A model generated the notes under the pieces. That model was not told the DNA's origin. It saw only the letters and a program-made list of their open reading frames with translations, and made no database searches. The translations under genes were made by a program, and so were the position numbers. Source: Pyrenophora tritici-repentis (Eukaryota > Ascomycota > Dothideomycetes > Pleosporales > Pleosporaceae). Taken from it: 64,000 bases of DNA. Shown here piece after piece: positions 1 through 11,200 of the stretch (its first letter is position 1; each line of letters opens with the position of its first letter). The DNA is taken from positions 1,302,001 to 1,366,000 of the forward strand of contig NC_089392.1 of assembly GCF_003171515.1 (NCBI RefSeq). Direction: 5' to 3'.

Positions 1-550
1 TACCGGCATGATCGTATATCCTAGATGGCGCACATGTGTGGTTCGCTTGATGATGCATTCACGTGATCTAGACCCATTGTTTTCCGATATGTGATTGGTC
101 AATACATTGTGGCTGAGCCACTTTGTCCACCACAGGGGGCTGAGTGCTCGGCTGAGCACGCCCTGAGAGCACACACTTCGGCCTCGTACGCTTCTCTTGC
201 TGATCTCATATGTTCTTTTGCATACAGACCATGCGTATTGTGTGGGACATGGGCCACACACGGCATACACAAGGCAGATCACGGCTGTTTCGGTAACTAA
301 GATGTCGTTGGATATAAAGAATGGTTGCTGAAACCATGGAAGACAACAACCAAGCTCGCATAATCTACTCAAGCGTATTACGCCCGCTCGCTTCCGTTTG
401 CTGTTTGACCCTTAGCCACGTGGCTAACTTAGTCCTTGCCCAATGTCGGCCATACCTTCTTCTCTCTACTATTACAATCCCGGCGGCTCTCTCACCTATC
501 CCTCACATTACCACATTCAACAAGAAACATCGTTCCTGAAGGGTGACAAG
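1..550. other. upstream region without a recognised gene
   Basis: I see no convincing gene here; the short open frames lack family features. A TATAAA sequence at 313-318 lies about 230 bp upstream of the vWA gene start and could belong to its promoter. A pyrimidine-rich stretch follows at about 455-500. Both assignments are inference. Confidence 0.4.
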
Positions 551-1623
551 ATGTTTTCAAAAATGAAAAGAGCCTTGACTACTCGCAAGTCATCTTCAAG
601 CACCGACTACCCCTCACAAGGTACAGAAAGTGCGGGTCACACATTCCGCAACACGCCTGCAGTTGCGCCTATTAGCACAAAGAGAACTGGATCACGCAAC
701 GGCAGTCTTGTGCCACCTTCGCCTATGAGCCCGCTCAGCCCGGCATCACCTGCTACAAGAAGGCCAGGTAAGCATACCGATACCTCACATCGACTGTTGT
801 ATGCGGCATTACCTCTCCAGACACTGACGTCTTTCCAGGAAGTTCAAATATGTATTCTTCTAACTCTAACAACGAAGCACCGCCAGCGTATAGCCCAGGT
901 CCGGTTGGATCTTCAAATGCACTGCAGCCCATCTCAGGTTCTGCTCAATCGGATGCCGATGAATATGCTTTCCTCTGTTCCTTCGATACAGTATTTCTAA
1001 TCGATGACTCTGGGTCTATGGCAGGTCGTTCATGGCGAGAGACGGGCAAAGCACTAGAACTCATTACACCAATTTGCACCGAGCGCGACAAGGATGGTAT
1101 AGACATTTACTTCCTCAATCATCCCGACTCGAGCATCTACAAGAACATCACTAGAGCCAGTACTATTATCGAGATTTTCCAAACGGTGCGACCCAGCGGC
1201 TACACACCCACTGGCCAGCGTCTCAACCAAATCCTAAAGCCATATCTCAAGCGTTACGAGAAGAATGACAAGATCAAGCCCATCAACATCATTGTCATCA
1301 CTGACGGTGCACCATCCGACGACGTCGAATCCCCCATCATCCAAGCCGCCAAGAAACTTGATAAACTCGAAGCCCCCGCCTGGCAAGTCGGCATTCAATT
1401 CTTCCAGGTTGGCAGCGAGAAACAGGCGCGTGAGCACCTCAAGATGCTCGACGATGGACTCGCTGAGCTGTCCAAGGACTCTGATCTCAGAGATATTGTG
1501 GACACCGTGCCGTTCACTGATGACCATAACGGTGAGCTCACGGCTTCTGGAATCCTGAAAGTGGTACTTGGCAGTGTCAATAGGCGACTCGATCGCAATT
1601 CCCTGGATTTGCATAAGCGGTGA
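551..1623 (+). CDS. von Willebrand factor A (vWA) domain protein
   Basis: Two exons, 551-767 and 839-1623, joined by a 71-nt intron (GTAAGC donor, TTTCCAG acceptor), give 333 residues. The first 110 or so residues are low-complexity Ser/Pro/Thr-rich sequence and probably disordered. A vWA domain follows. Its metal-ion-dependent adhesion site is visible as DxSxS at residues 128-132 (DDSGS), a Thr near residue 197 (YTPTG) and a TDG at 227-229. In fungi such stand-alone vWA proteins are cytosolic and poorly characterised; binding partners cannot be deduced. There is no signal peptide or membrane segment. The start ATG is preceded by AAG and the frame runs in phase through the intron. The tail after the vWA fold is short. 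The gene is convergent with the orphan gene at 2461-4311. Confidence 0.85.
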
Positions 1624-2460
1624 CGGTGAATAGATGAGGCACACAATACGTTTTGAGGGGTAAATCCGGGAACTACGACATCTCCACTCTTTCTTTTTCT
1701 CTTTCTCTTTCTCGGCGTTTATTGGGTGACTGACTGCTAGCTTTTCATGCATGGCTATGTGGTTCTTATCGTGGGCGTTTGGGTGTTACCGCGGCTTCTC
1801 AGGTGCTGCCATATGGATTGATACCCCTGCCCGCATGACACGACATTACACGACATGACATGACATGACATGGAAATTGGGATATTGAGCGGCATATCTG
1901 CTGTCATTGTTCTTCATTGCTATACGCTTTTGGAGTTTGGGTAGATAAAAAAAATACGTTTAATTACAAAAGAAAATTAACAAGCTCTATACTATGATAC
2001 AAAAGCGCAGATGCTCCCTATATTTGCAATGAATTGTCTGGGTTCACAATGACTGCACATTTTACCCCTCCATACCTTTCTTAGAAAACACGTGGCATAG
2101 AGGGAGGGGCATACATGTCATCGTTCCTGCCTGGGTGCCTGAAGGTACGCCTTGTTGTTGTTGTTGTTGTTGTTGTTATTGTCATGTGGGTGCCTGAATT
2201 CAGCGTCAGGCTCACAAGGCAGACTTTTAAACACCCACCGGTAACTTGTCGGTTAGTGTCGGGTCTAAGCTGCAGCATCGCTTCGAAATTGCGATGTCGG
2301 CGGCAGGAACAGTAAAAAACTAAAAAGGGGGAACTACAGGCTAATCAATTATGGCTTAGGATAGATGGTAAGAAATAGGAAGTAAGATGTCTAGAAATAT
2401 CAATGGTACACATCATCCCAAGAGGATCATTCCCCATCAGACCCCCTTCATCCCCGTGCC
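1624..2460. other. convergent intergenic region with simple repeats
   Basis: This stretch separates the 3' ends of two convergent genes. It holds a CATGA-type pentanucleotide run near 1848-1871 and a (TTG)n microsatellite at about 2151-2177. An 11-nt direct repeat (GGGTGCCTGAA) lies on both sides of the microsatellite. I see no gene. Confidence 0.5.
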
Positions 2461-4311
2461 CTACGCCTCATCATCACTTCCATCCTCGTCGTCACAATCC
2501 TCCTCAGTTACCTCTCTCTCCCATTCCTCCCTCTCCTCCTCCCTTAATTCTTCATCTACACCATCGAACCGTCCACCGTCAAATCCCGTATTGCCAAACT
2601 CGGAATACATGGATGTTGACTTTGGCAGCGGCAGTGCCGTCGACTCCGCCTTCTCCGCTTTCTTGACAGGATCGTCGTAGAGCCTTGGGCGAAGTTGTCG
2701 GCGGTAGTACTCCACCCGATCTTCTTTAGTCTTGGCGTCGTAAATAGGATTGTCAAGGGGGTCGTGGAGGTGGACGACGGCGGAGGGACCACCGGTATAG
2801 GAAGCGATCGTGGTGAAGGTACTGGTGGTCTTGATAGAAGGGTTGCGAGTGTGACGGGATGAATGGAGGTCGTAGACGGACTCGTCAGCGCGCTTGAAGG
2901 TGGCAGTGCTGCGAGCTGGACGGGAGGAATGGAGGTTGTGGACAGGCTCATCAGCACGCTTGGAGGTGGCAGTGTTGCGAGCTGGGCGAATCGTTGGGAT
3001 GGGTGAGGGTGGGCTGGGGGAACGAACCTCAGGCGTAAGATAAAACTCAGGCGTGGGACGGCGAGTGCTTGTTGGCCTAATGGTGTCGACGGAACAAGTT
3101 GAGTCGGCAGTTGTCCACTTTGTTTTCTGTGGAGCTGGCGCAATGCCTGGTTCCTGCCGTAACAGTGGGTGGACGTCTTGCTGGTCATACGGGCCTCCAG
3201 AAACTCGTTCGCGCATATGTGGCAACTCAAAACCAAGTTTGTCCGCTGGCGAGAGCAGCTCTGCCTTGCTTGAACGGGGTTCAGGACCAAGGTTCGCATC
3301 GCGTCTATCTCGGCTAACATTGGTAGAAGAACGAGCCTGAGGGTCCAAACGGCTAGCCTCCTTCGCCATCATAGGACGTTGGCTATCGATGCTGGGGCGG
3401 TACATAGCAGTCTGAGGCGTGCCCTGTACTGTTGTCCCATCGAGCGACTGGAGAAGAACACGTTGCTCATCCTTCCATTCGCACCTCAGCTGTTTCATCT
3501 TCAGACCCAATTCTCCGGCGTAAGAAAGAGTGGTGTCCCCGTCGTGAGTTGCCTTGACCCAATATCGGACGAATCGGAGGCGTTTGGAACGTGTCTTTTT
3601 CCATCCGCCGGTGCTAGTGAGTGACTTGGTGTTGAAGCGACCAACCATGTTTGCGAAGAGAGCGAACAGAACGTGCTCGTCGGAGCCAATCCGTGCCATC
3701 ATGCATGCTGGACATCCGTCTCGCTGGTACTCCCATTGCGATCCATGGGAAACAGGCTCATGACCTGGAGGCGCAGACGCCTCAAGGCTAAAGTCCACAT
3801 TCCACATTTCCAGCACTGGCTCTAGTTGGCGCACATTCCACTCCTGTTTTGCGGTTAGACGGTTGGACATGATAAGAGGATACAAGAACTTGCCAATGGC
3901 GCCTTCAAACTCGTGCCGTAACCATTGCCATATATCATTGATCAGGTTGTGGTTGAGCCCCTTGTGCATAGAGCATAGGTTCGTAGAACCGAAAGATAGT
4001 CGCGACGAGCGGAGGCGGCTAGGCAGGTTGTGTATGTCTTCCTTGGTATGTTTTCGATAAGACGCCTCCTTGCGCTCAAAACGCTCATCAGTAGGATCAG
4101 GAACATGGCGGAGGATACGAACAAGACGTTTCATATCGCTGCCGCGGAGGCGACGGGTATCCATACGGTGCAGAAAAGTAGGCATCTTGGTGTTGTCGAA
4201 ACTCTGTGTGAATGCGGTGCTTTGTGGGTGGTTGAAATGAAAGGAACTGGTGAGTGGTCTGTCGCTGGAGAAACTATTATCACAATTATAAATAGTAGCG
4301 TGACTAGACAT
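2461..4311 (-). CDS. orphan protein of unknown function, 616 residues
   Basis: A single uninterrupted reading frame begins with ATG at 4311 (a second in-frame ATG at 4185, residue 43, is an equally possible start). I do not recognise the family. The N-terminal half, roughly residues 40-300, looks folded: it has a basic segment, mixed hydrophobic helices and Cys/His residues including a CPAC motif near residue 205. The C-terminal half is rich in Ser, Pro, Arg and Thr and looks disordered. It contains two near-repeats, at about residues 460-500, each holding ARxTATxKRADE. The protein ends in a strongly acidic tail (EDCDDEDGSDDEA). No signal peptide or membrane segment is visible. The length of the open frame argues for a real gene, probably restricted to related fungi. 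Confidence 0.65.
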   Translation of the reverse strand: MSSHATIYNCDNSFSSDRPLTSSFHFNHPQSTAFTQSFDNTKMPTFLHRMDTRRLRGSDMKRLVRILRHVPDPTDERFERKEASYRKHTKEDIHNLPSRLRSSRLSFGSTNLCSMHKGLNHNLINDIWQWLRHEFEGAIGKFLYPLIMSNRLTAKQEWNVRQLEPVLEMWNVDFSLEASAPPGHEPVSHGSQWEYQRDGCPACMMARIGSDEHVLFALFANMVGRFNTKSLTSTGGWKKTRSKRLRFVRYWVKATHDGDTTLSYAGELGLKMKQLRCEWKDEQRVLLQSLDGTTVQGTPQTAMYRPSIDSQRPMMAKEASRLDPQARSSTNVSRDRRDANLGPEPRSSKAELLSPADKLGFELPHMRERVSGGPYDQQDVHPLLRQEPGIAPAPQKTKWTTADSTCSVDTIRPTSTRRPTPEFYLTPEVRSPSPPSPIPTIRPARNTATSKRADEPVHNLHSSRPARSTATFKRADESVYDLHSSRHTRNPSIKTTSTFTTIASYTGGPSAVVHLHDPLDNPIYDAKTKEDRVEYYRRQLRPRLYDDPVKKAEKAESTALPLPKSTSMYSEFGNTGFDGGRFDGVDEELREEEREEWEREVTEEDCDDEDGSDDEA

Positions 4312-4905
4312 CGTGAAAGTACGACGGTGAAACTGTTATGCACTAAGAACGCAAGTGAATCGGGGGGTATTTCTGGGTAGGTTGTAAGAATTGTCAATGA
4401 AGATGAACAATGTATGAACAATGTATGAGCAATGTACTGAGCAGGAGAGGATCGAACTTCATACACAGTGACCCAAGACAGTAAGGATGGGAGTAAGACG
4501 ATGTTTCAGACGCCGTAGTCAGAGATACTCATATAGCTCTGTCAACAGCAGCATTTCTTATTAGGACGTTGTGGAATTCCGCATGACCTGATTCACACTG
4601 CAACGCTAGGGAATCACAAGGCGATGCCTAGTAGAGTCTATAGTGAAATCCGAGTTCATTAATTGAATGTAACCGCCCAGAGAACGCCATCCCAGGAATC
4701 GTACAGTACATGAGCGAATGCTGAAGGGAAATAGGCCGTTTTCTAAGTGGCGCGAAACTGGGGCGAAGATGGGCCTCCAGAAGATGCAGAAAAGTAGGGC
4801 AAGACTGCGAACGGACCAGAATGATTCGGGGCCTATCCACCAAAGAACTATACATTACCTATAGCGGCAGAATGATGTCTTTTTACATATGAACTAATTG
4901 AACAA
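4312..4905. other. intergenic region, promoter side of the orphan gene
   Basis: It lies between the start of the orphan gene and the 3' end of the SUR2-like gene, both on the minus strand. A small tandem repeat of an 11-nt unit (AACAATGTATG) occurs near 4406-4438. I see no gene. Confidence 0.45.
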
Positions 4906-6267
4906 TCAATGTGAGCTTTCCAGCCCTAAAACATTTGCTCTCCTACCATGCAGGTTCTGGTTGACCTTATTTGTCAGGTCCTTGAAGTTTGTGCCCGCCG
5001 AAATGCTGCTCGCCTTCTTGCGCGAAATGCGAGGTGTTGATGCGCCTTGCGGTAGCGCGCCCTCATCTTGTGACAGAGGAGAGGTTGTGACACTTGTGGC
5101 AGACACTGCCGTAGATGCACTCTCCTTGTCTTGATCAAGCTTGTGCTGTGCGGTGAGACGGGCACGCTCGTATTTCGCGGTCACGTCGCCCTTGTACATC
5201 GTTCCGCCGATCCGGTCGAGATAGACGAAGTATGGCTGCGAGAAGTTGGTCTTGATACCCCAGCTCTGGTGGTGGATGTCGTGGTAGGCGGCATTGTTGG
5301 GGAAAATCCAGTGGATGGGGTCGTAGGGGAATGCGTAACCGCCGTGATCAAGAACTGTCTTGATGGTGGAGCCCGTGAAGAACCACATGGACTGTCGCAT
5401 GGTCATACCAGTAAGCAGGTAGCTCAGACCAGCACCCAGCGTGTCGAGGGCGAAACCCTCGAGCGGGTGGTTGTACAGAGCGCCGTAAGCATATGGGACG
5501 TAGAGACGGTGGTGGCGCGAATGGAAAGTCACTATATAGATTAGTGGAAGAAGATGTTGAGTTTACATCGACCGGAGCTTACCGTATAGCCACTTGTTGA
5601 GATGCATGGCGCGGTGCAGCATGTACTCCCACGCATCCATGATGACAATAGCAGCGCTGAATTGGATGGCAGGAATCGCATACCAGTACACGAAGCTAGC
5701 GACGGCCAACTCCCAGGAAGCAAAAGCCGGGACTAAACTTTGTTCTCCTGCAATTGTCGCTGTCTGCAGCAGCGAGGGGTACTTGCCTCCGACAAGGGCG
5801 CAAGAGAGCATTGGTTGCGAAGCGGCAACCTTGGACGCCAGCGCGATTGGGTCGATGCCGACGGCGGACAGGACGTATGGGATTCCACGCTGTGCGACAC
5901 GGAGCTGCTGGGCGTACCATGCCACATCGTAGTCAGCTTTCCCAATGGCTGGTGCCTCGTCGAACAGCGAAAGGCTGAAGGAAGCTATTATTTGGATGAT
6001 TTGCTGGAGTATGACATCGCGCAGGACTTCGTATCGCGAGACATGATTGCGCTTCAAGACCTCGGCGGGCGTGTGGAGTCGGTATTGCGGAAACAGGTCG
6101 TAGGTGTCAATGGCATGGAAGATGAGGGATACGATCCAGTATCCAAAAACAGGTAGGGCCGCCTGTATGAAGGCATCCGAAGCCCACGATGTGAGCGGCT
6201 CCAGAGGCCTAAGGGTATATTCAGGAAGCGGCGGGAGGTCGTATGATGTTGTGTTGGCGCTCGCCAT
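4906..6267 (-). CDS. sur2: sphinganine C4-hydroxylase (fatty acid hydroxylase superfamily)
   Basis: Exons 6267-5583 and 5531-4906 flank a 51-nt intron (GTAAGC...TATAG), giving 436 residues. The family makes phytosphingosine-type bases by C4-hydroxylation of sphinganine or dihydroceramide in the ER membrane, using a di-iron centre. The three histidine boxes are visible: HRAMH at 218-222, HSRHH at 232-236 (split from the first by the intron) and HDIHH at 312-316, plus the NHPLEG motif near 249. Several hydrophobic segments lie in the N-terminal half. Compared with yeast Sur2 (about 350 residues) it has a longer N-terminal half and a Ser/Thr-rich C-terminal extension of about 100 residues with a basic patch (RISRKKAS). 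The frame stays open 7 codons upstream but only from TTG, so the ATG at 6267 is the start. It is head-to-head with the TCTP gene. Confidence 0.92.
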
Positions 6268-6908
6268 GATGAGGCGTAGGGGCTCCAAAAGAAGCGGTTA
6301 TCGACTACAGTCGTAGATATGCGACGAAGAGAAGCCGGGCGGACGTGATGGATGAAGTGGGACGCAGGGCAGTGTTAGGGTGGTGACAAAGACCAAGAAA
6401 TGGACAAGACCGGAAGCCGCGGAGCTGTAGCGGGAAATTAGGGAGAAGGAGCAAAGGCTGCCAAAGATTCGAGCGAGTTTGAAAGTAAATAAGGCGTGCG
6501 AGCGAGTCGATGGGCTCAGAAAGGAGAGGCTGAGGTGAGCAGAGCGCGGATAGGGAGACAATGGCGCGAGAGTGGTGCTTGACAGGAGGAGCACGACGAC
6601 GTTTGCGATATGCAGTATACGATATGCGGCGCAATGGCCCGGGGGCGCATCATTGACATTTCGCCGCCGCCGAGCATCCCAGGGCCAGCCCAAAACACGC
6701 CTTGGCCTGCTTTAGTCCACCCATCCCAACTTGGTTAGCCCCCTTTTTCACCCAATTTTCGACCCCACCAAAATTCATCCTCGCTCGCGACCCTTTATAG
6801 TCCAGCGCTTCCTTTCCGCTCAAGCCTACTGAGAAACCTCGACTGCCAGCCCCGGACAGCCTACACTCATTCTTCACATCTCCAAGACCTCTACACCCAA
6901 CCGCCAAT
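6268..6908. promoter_or_regulatory. shared divergent promoter region, sur2 / TCTP
   Basis: This 641-bp stretch lies between the start codons of two divergent genes and must hold both promoters and 5' leaders. The leader just before the TCTP start is pyrimidine-rich (CTCATTCTTCACATCTCC near 6866), as is common for highly expressed fungal genes. I could not assign a specific factor site. Confidence 0.5.
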
Positions 6909-7658
6909 ATGATCATTTACAAAGTGCGTATCTGCCCGCCCTGTCTCGCTCCTCTCTGCGCAACTACCCCGCCTTCCCTGTTCGGCCTCACTATGCGCTG
7001 CGCACTGGGGGGCGAGGCGACGTTCAACGACTAGTTACGGAATACTGACTCTTTCTTAGGATATTATCACCGGTGACGAGATGATCTCGGACTCGTACGA
7101 TCTCAAGGAGATCGACGGTGTCGTCTACGAGGCCGACTGCAGAAAGATCACAGTCGGTGGAGAATCATTCGGTGTGTACTGGCAGCGCAAGTGCATGGGA
7201 GAGCATGCTGACATGATGTTATAGACACTGGTGCCAACGCTTCCCAGGAGGAGCAAGAGGAGGGTGCCGACGACAACGTCGAGACCAAGATTGACGTCGT
7301 TCACTCTTTCCGCTTGAACGAGACCAGCTTTAGCAAGAAGGACTACCTCAGCTACCTCAAGGGTAGGAAATTTCCACACAAGTTTTTCAAGATCAAACAC
7401 TGACAGCAAAAAGGCTACATGAAGGCCGTCAAGAAGGCTCTCGAGGAGAAGGGTGCTGATGCATCCGAGATCAAGGACTTTGAGACCAAGGCCGGAGGCT
7501 ACGCCAAGAAGATCATTGCCAACTTCAAAGACTACGAGTTCTTCACCGGCGAGTCCATGAACCCCGACGGCATGATCGTCCTCCTCAATTACCGCGAGGA
7601 CGGTGTAACACCCTACGTGACCGTCTGGAAGCACGGCCTCACCGAGATGAAGGTTTAA
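6909..7658 (+). CDS. tma19: translationally controlled tumour protein homolog (TCTP)
   Basis: Four exons (6909-6923, 7060-7171, 7225-7362, 7414-7658) give 169 residues, the normal length for the family. The mature N-terminus MIIYKD, the acidic flexible loop near residues 45-60 and the conserved C-terminal VTVWKHGL segment all match TCTP. The family is a small, abundant cytosolic protein associated with ribosomes and growth control (yeast Tma19). The first exon holds only five codons before a 136-nt intron; such early introns are common in highly expressed fungal genes. All junctions are GT-AG and in phase. The gene diverges from sur2. Confidence 0.96.
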
Positions 7659-8286
7659 GCTTGGAATGGATTTATCTGGGAAGCACGGGGCTTGGTCATG
7701 GTGCATTGAATTTCACGAATACATATTGCATGATAGGGAATATCCACCATCGTGCGAAAAGCGGTGGCACGAATCTAGACGTCTGATGTCGAACCACACG
7801 TGTTACACGAATCACTTTCTTTCCAGCACCACATCAAGTCTTGTCTTCTGTGAGTGAATCGTGCGCTGACTGCGGCATCCTCACCTGATGCTACATGTAC
7901 CCCTGGGATGTAGGCCGAGACTACGAGACCCAATGGAACAACCGAGGCCATGCATGTTGCCGTTTATGCGGCAAACAAAACTTCTTGGTTGTGTGTAGCC
8001 CTAGAGCTTTCTGCGGCACACTAGCCCGGTTCAGCTTACTGATGACACTTGGCTCGATGTGGTGAACAACAAAGTCTCGTGATAACGCGACAGCGCGTAA
8101 AGCATGTCCGTGCGTAGCGCCTTTCCCGCCCAGCAACAGCAGCCTCAGGCACACATCCTCAGCCTTCCGCTCCTTATGCCAATCGCTCCCTCTCTTCATT
8201 CACTAGTTTACTTCTTCTAATGCGCCATCATATTTAGACTTGCCGCATGAAACGTTCGTTGTGCAAGAGCACTTTTGCCCCGCCTA
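7659..8286. other. intergenic region, TCTP to RdRP
   Basis: The 3' flank of TCTP and the 5' flank of the RNA-dependent RNA polymerase gene. I see no gene or clear element. Confidence 0.4.
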
Positions 8287-11200
8287 ATGACGGGTAACGG
8301 TGCTGCGGGAGGTCCAGTTGGTCCCGCCGCCTCGCTACCGCTACCGCTACCGCTACCAGGAACACCTCGCCGCCTCCAGCCTGGAGAGGCTATCAACGAC
8401 CGAATTCGCTCCTTAGAGAGGAAATGGAATTTGGGACTCAGAATTCGCGGTGAGGGGTGGTCGCCGACGACGAAGAATCCTAGTGATCTGGCAGACAAGA
8501 CATTTGGGCTCGTCAAGCGCTTGTTTTATCTTCCACCAGCTCTAGACAAAGCCATTGAGAACTTTGAAGGACTTGCTCGGCAATGGCCACGGAATAAGCC
8601 ACGGAACGAACGTTTGGAGGAGCTCTATCGGACGTTGCAAAATGAAGTCAAGAAGCATACCCCGGCACCAAAGAATGCGACGCCGAGAAACAATCCGCCG
8701 AAGAGTCTTCTGGCATCATCCCTACACGGTCAGTATTCACGTACTTACGTATGCTTAACCGCATATAACACCCACATTATCGTCTCAAAATCAATGTATC
8801 ATGGACATCATCCATCCTACAAGTTGGTAATTGGTAACAATTCAAAGTGAATTACTTGCAGGAAGCGCCTACAAAAGCTGACCCAGAAACAATAGCTAAA
8901 GACACCCCGCAGTCAACAAACCGACTACTTGATTTTCGGCAAGAAGAGCGCGAGTCCTACACGACTGCTGTTGATCCAGGATCACCTACAGACGTGGACA
9001 CCGAAGATGAAGGGAATGAACCCTTTGAAACGCCGCGATCGCCATCTCCCTCCACATCAAGATCGCAGAAAATTTTTCAGGCAAGTAAACATGTCTCTTT
9101 GAAAATCACCAGAAAGAGACCTTCCGAAAGCTCTGATCATTTTGAGAACTCGTCAAAGTTGACCAAGACCTCGAAAGGGAAGCAGGCAGTCAAGTCTCTT
9201 ATGACCTCAAGTATTGCACAGCCAGAATTCAAGAAGCCAACCCTCAACATGGCCCGCTCCTCCCAGGGAATAGCTTCATTCTCATCTTCAGCAAATCCTT
9301 CCTTCGTCAACACTACCTTTTCCTCTCAGGAAACCACAAAAACCACGGAGACATCATTTACCTCTCACGAAAGCGACAACGATGCTGACGAGAGGCGTAC
9401 TATGGGATCTAAGTTGAAAAGAACAAGTTCCACAACCATGGGTTCATTAGATGACTACGAATTGATTCGTGCTGAATCGCGCTTGGGATTGTTCGAGCAG
9501 GACATTCAGAATGACCTTAATGAGGTTTTTTCCCAAGGAAGCAGCGGCCAGAGCAGATCGACCTTTGGCTCCATCGATGAAGATGGTCTTTGTGAGGTGT
9601 CGTTGAAAGTTGAGGCCAATGAAGCCAAGCTGGCATCACCATCTGCGACCACCCGAGAGCCAGAGGTACCTGGCATTTCTGACAACGGTGGATATCATAA
9701 AACGCCTTTGAAGACGGGGTTACCACCAACTAAGCCGCAGAAAGATCGGAACTACCCACCAAACCCTGCAGATTCACCTTCGAAGATGCCCTACGAAGTA
9801 CGAGACTTGTCTAGACAAAATCTGTTTGTGGCTACACTCTCGGATAGGTTCAGAAGATTTCCGTATCACATTCTGTACATCTGTCAAAGGATAGCAACAG
9901 AAGCGTCCATATCACCAGAAGACTTGCTATGCAATATGAACGTCTCGGCAGTCCGTACTAGTCAAGAAGAGTTTTGGAAGTGTATCGAAAAACACTCACG
10001 TGTCCCGCATGTGAAACTACGCGAGTCGAGTCGCCTTTGGCAAGCTTCCAAAAATCGATACGATGGCTACACGTTCAAAGGCAGTCTTACGTTTAACCCT
10101 AAGTCCGACGGCCCATTGTTATCTCTGCGGCTATCGTCAGTGCAAGCAGACAATTCCTGCCGGTTGCAGCGAATCTTTGGTTCGGATCGATTCCTTTATC
10201 TGAACTCGCCATTGTTCAGATCTGCCAGAGTTGATAGTCGACACGACACGGCGACAATGGATCAGATTCGCAAGCAATGGCAAGCATGGCTGCTCACAGA
10301 ACACTCTTTCTTGGGACGAAAATGGAGGGTTTTCCATATCGAAGATCTCAAAAAGGGAAAGAACACTCGGCGTAAAGATGTCATGCATGACAAGAGGCTT
10401 GTGCTTTTTGCCACGGAAGGCTGGGGTATTGAAAAGCCGTGTTCCATTGGCCAAATGCTCAACCAATTCTTACCATTCGCTTCAAACGCAGACCAGAGCG
10501 TTTGCAAGGCATTTGCGCGCATCGATCTTGGCCTTTCTCGGACCATACCTACTTTGTGTTTCGAACCTGGGCAGATCATACGCGTAAAGGATAAACTGGC
10601 GACTCTGGATTTTGAAGATACCCGATTCAACGATATCTCATTACATTGGCCACCATTTCCGGATGGTACTGTTATGGATGATGGCTGCTCCATCATTTCG
10701 GTGGGTGCTGCGCTGATCATATGGCAGCTATATAAGAAAGCCACGGGGACTACTGGCCCACTCCCGAGTATATTCCAGGGTCGAATCGCGGGTGCCAAGG
10801 GGGTGTGGATAATAAGTGCAGAGTCCTACACCAAAGATCCAGAGCATCTAAAACCTTGGATCATGATCAACGCAAGTCAGTGGAAGTTCAACCCACCTGA
10901 GGATGCGTTGCTTGACCACGAGCATCACCGTACTTTTGAGCTCTCTAATTACAGCTCTTCTCCTACGCCTTCTGAGCTCCACATATCCTTTATTCCAATC
11001 TTGGTCGATCGTAAAGTTCCATTGACGGTTATCGACAGTCTCATGAAGGACAGCCTTGAGGCAGAACGGACCAAACTGTTGGACCTACTGCCAGATCCAG
11101 TCAAGATGTACGATTGGGTACACAGGAATGGTACGAAGACACAGTCAGGAAACGATGTACCATGGCAAGCTGCCATGCCAGTGTCACTTGAGGAGAAGGT

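Noticed and set aside
2132..2198. Direct repeat around the TTG microsatellite as a transposon footprint
   Set aside because: The repeats are 11 nt only, with no terminal inverted repeats and no coding remnant.
4440..4475. GTTCGATCC-like B box on the minus strand
   Set aside because: The flanking bases do not form a T stem and no A box or acceptor stem could be found, so it is not a tRNA gene.
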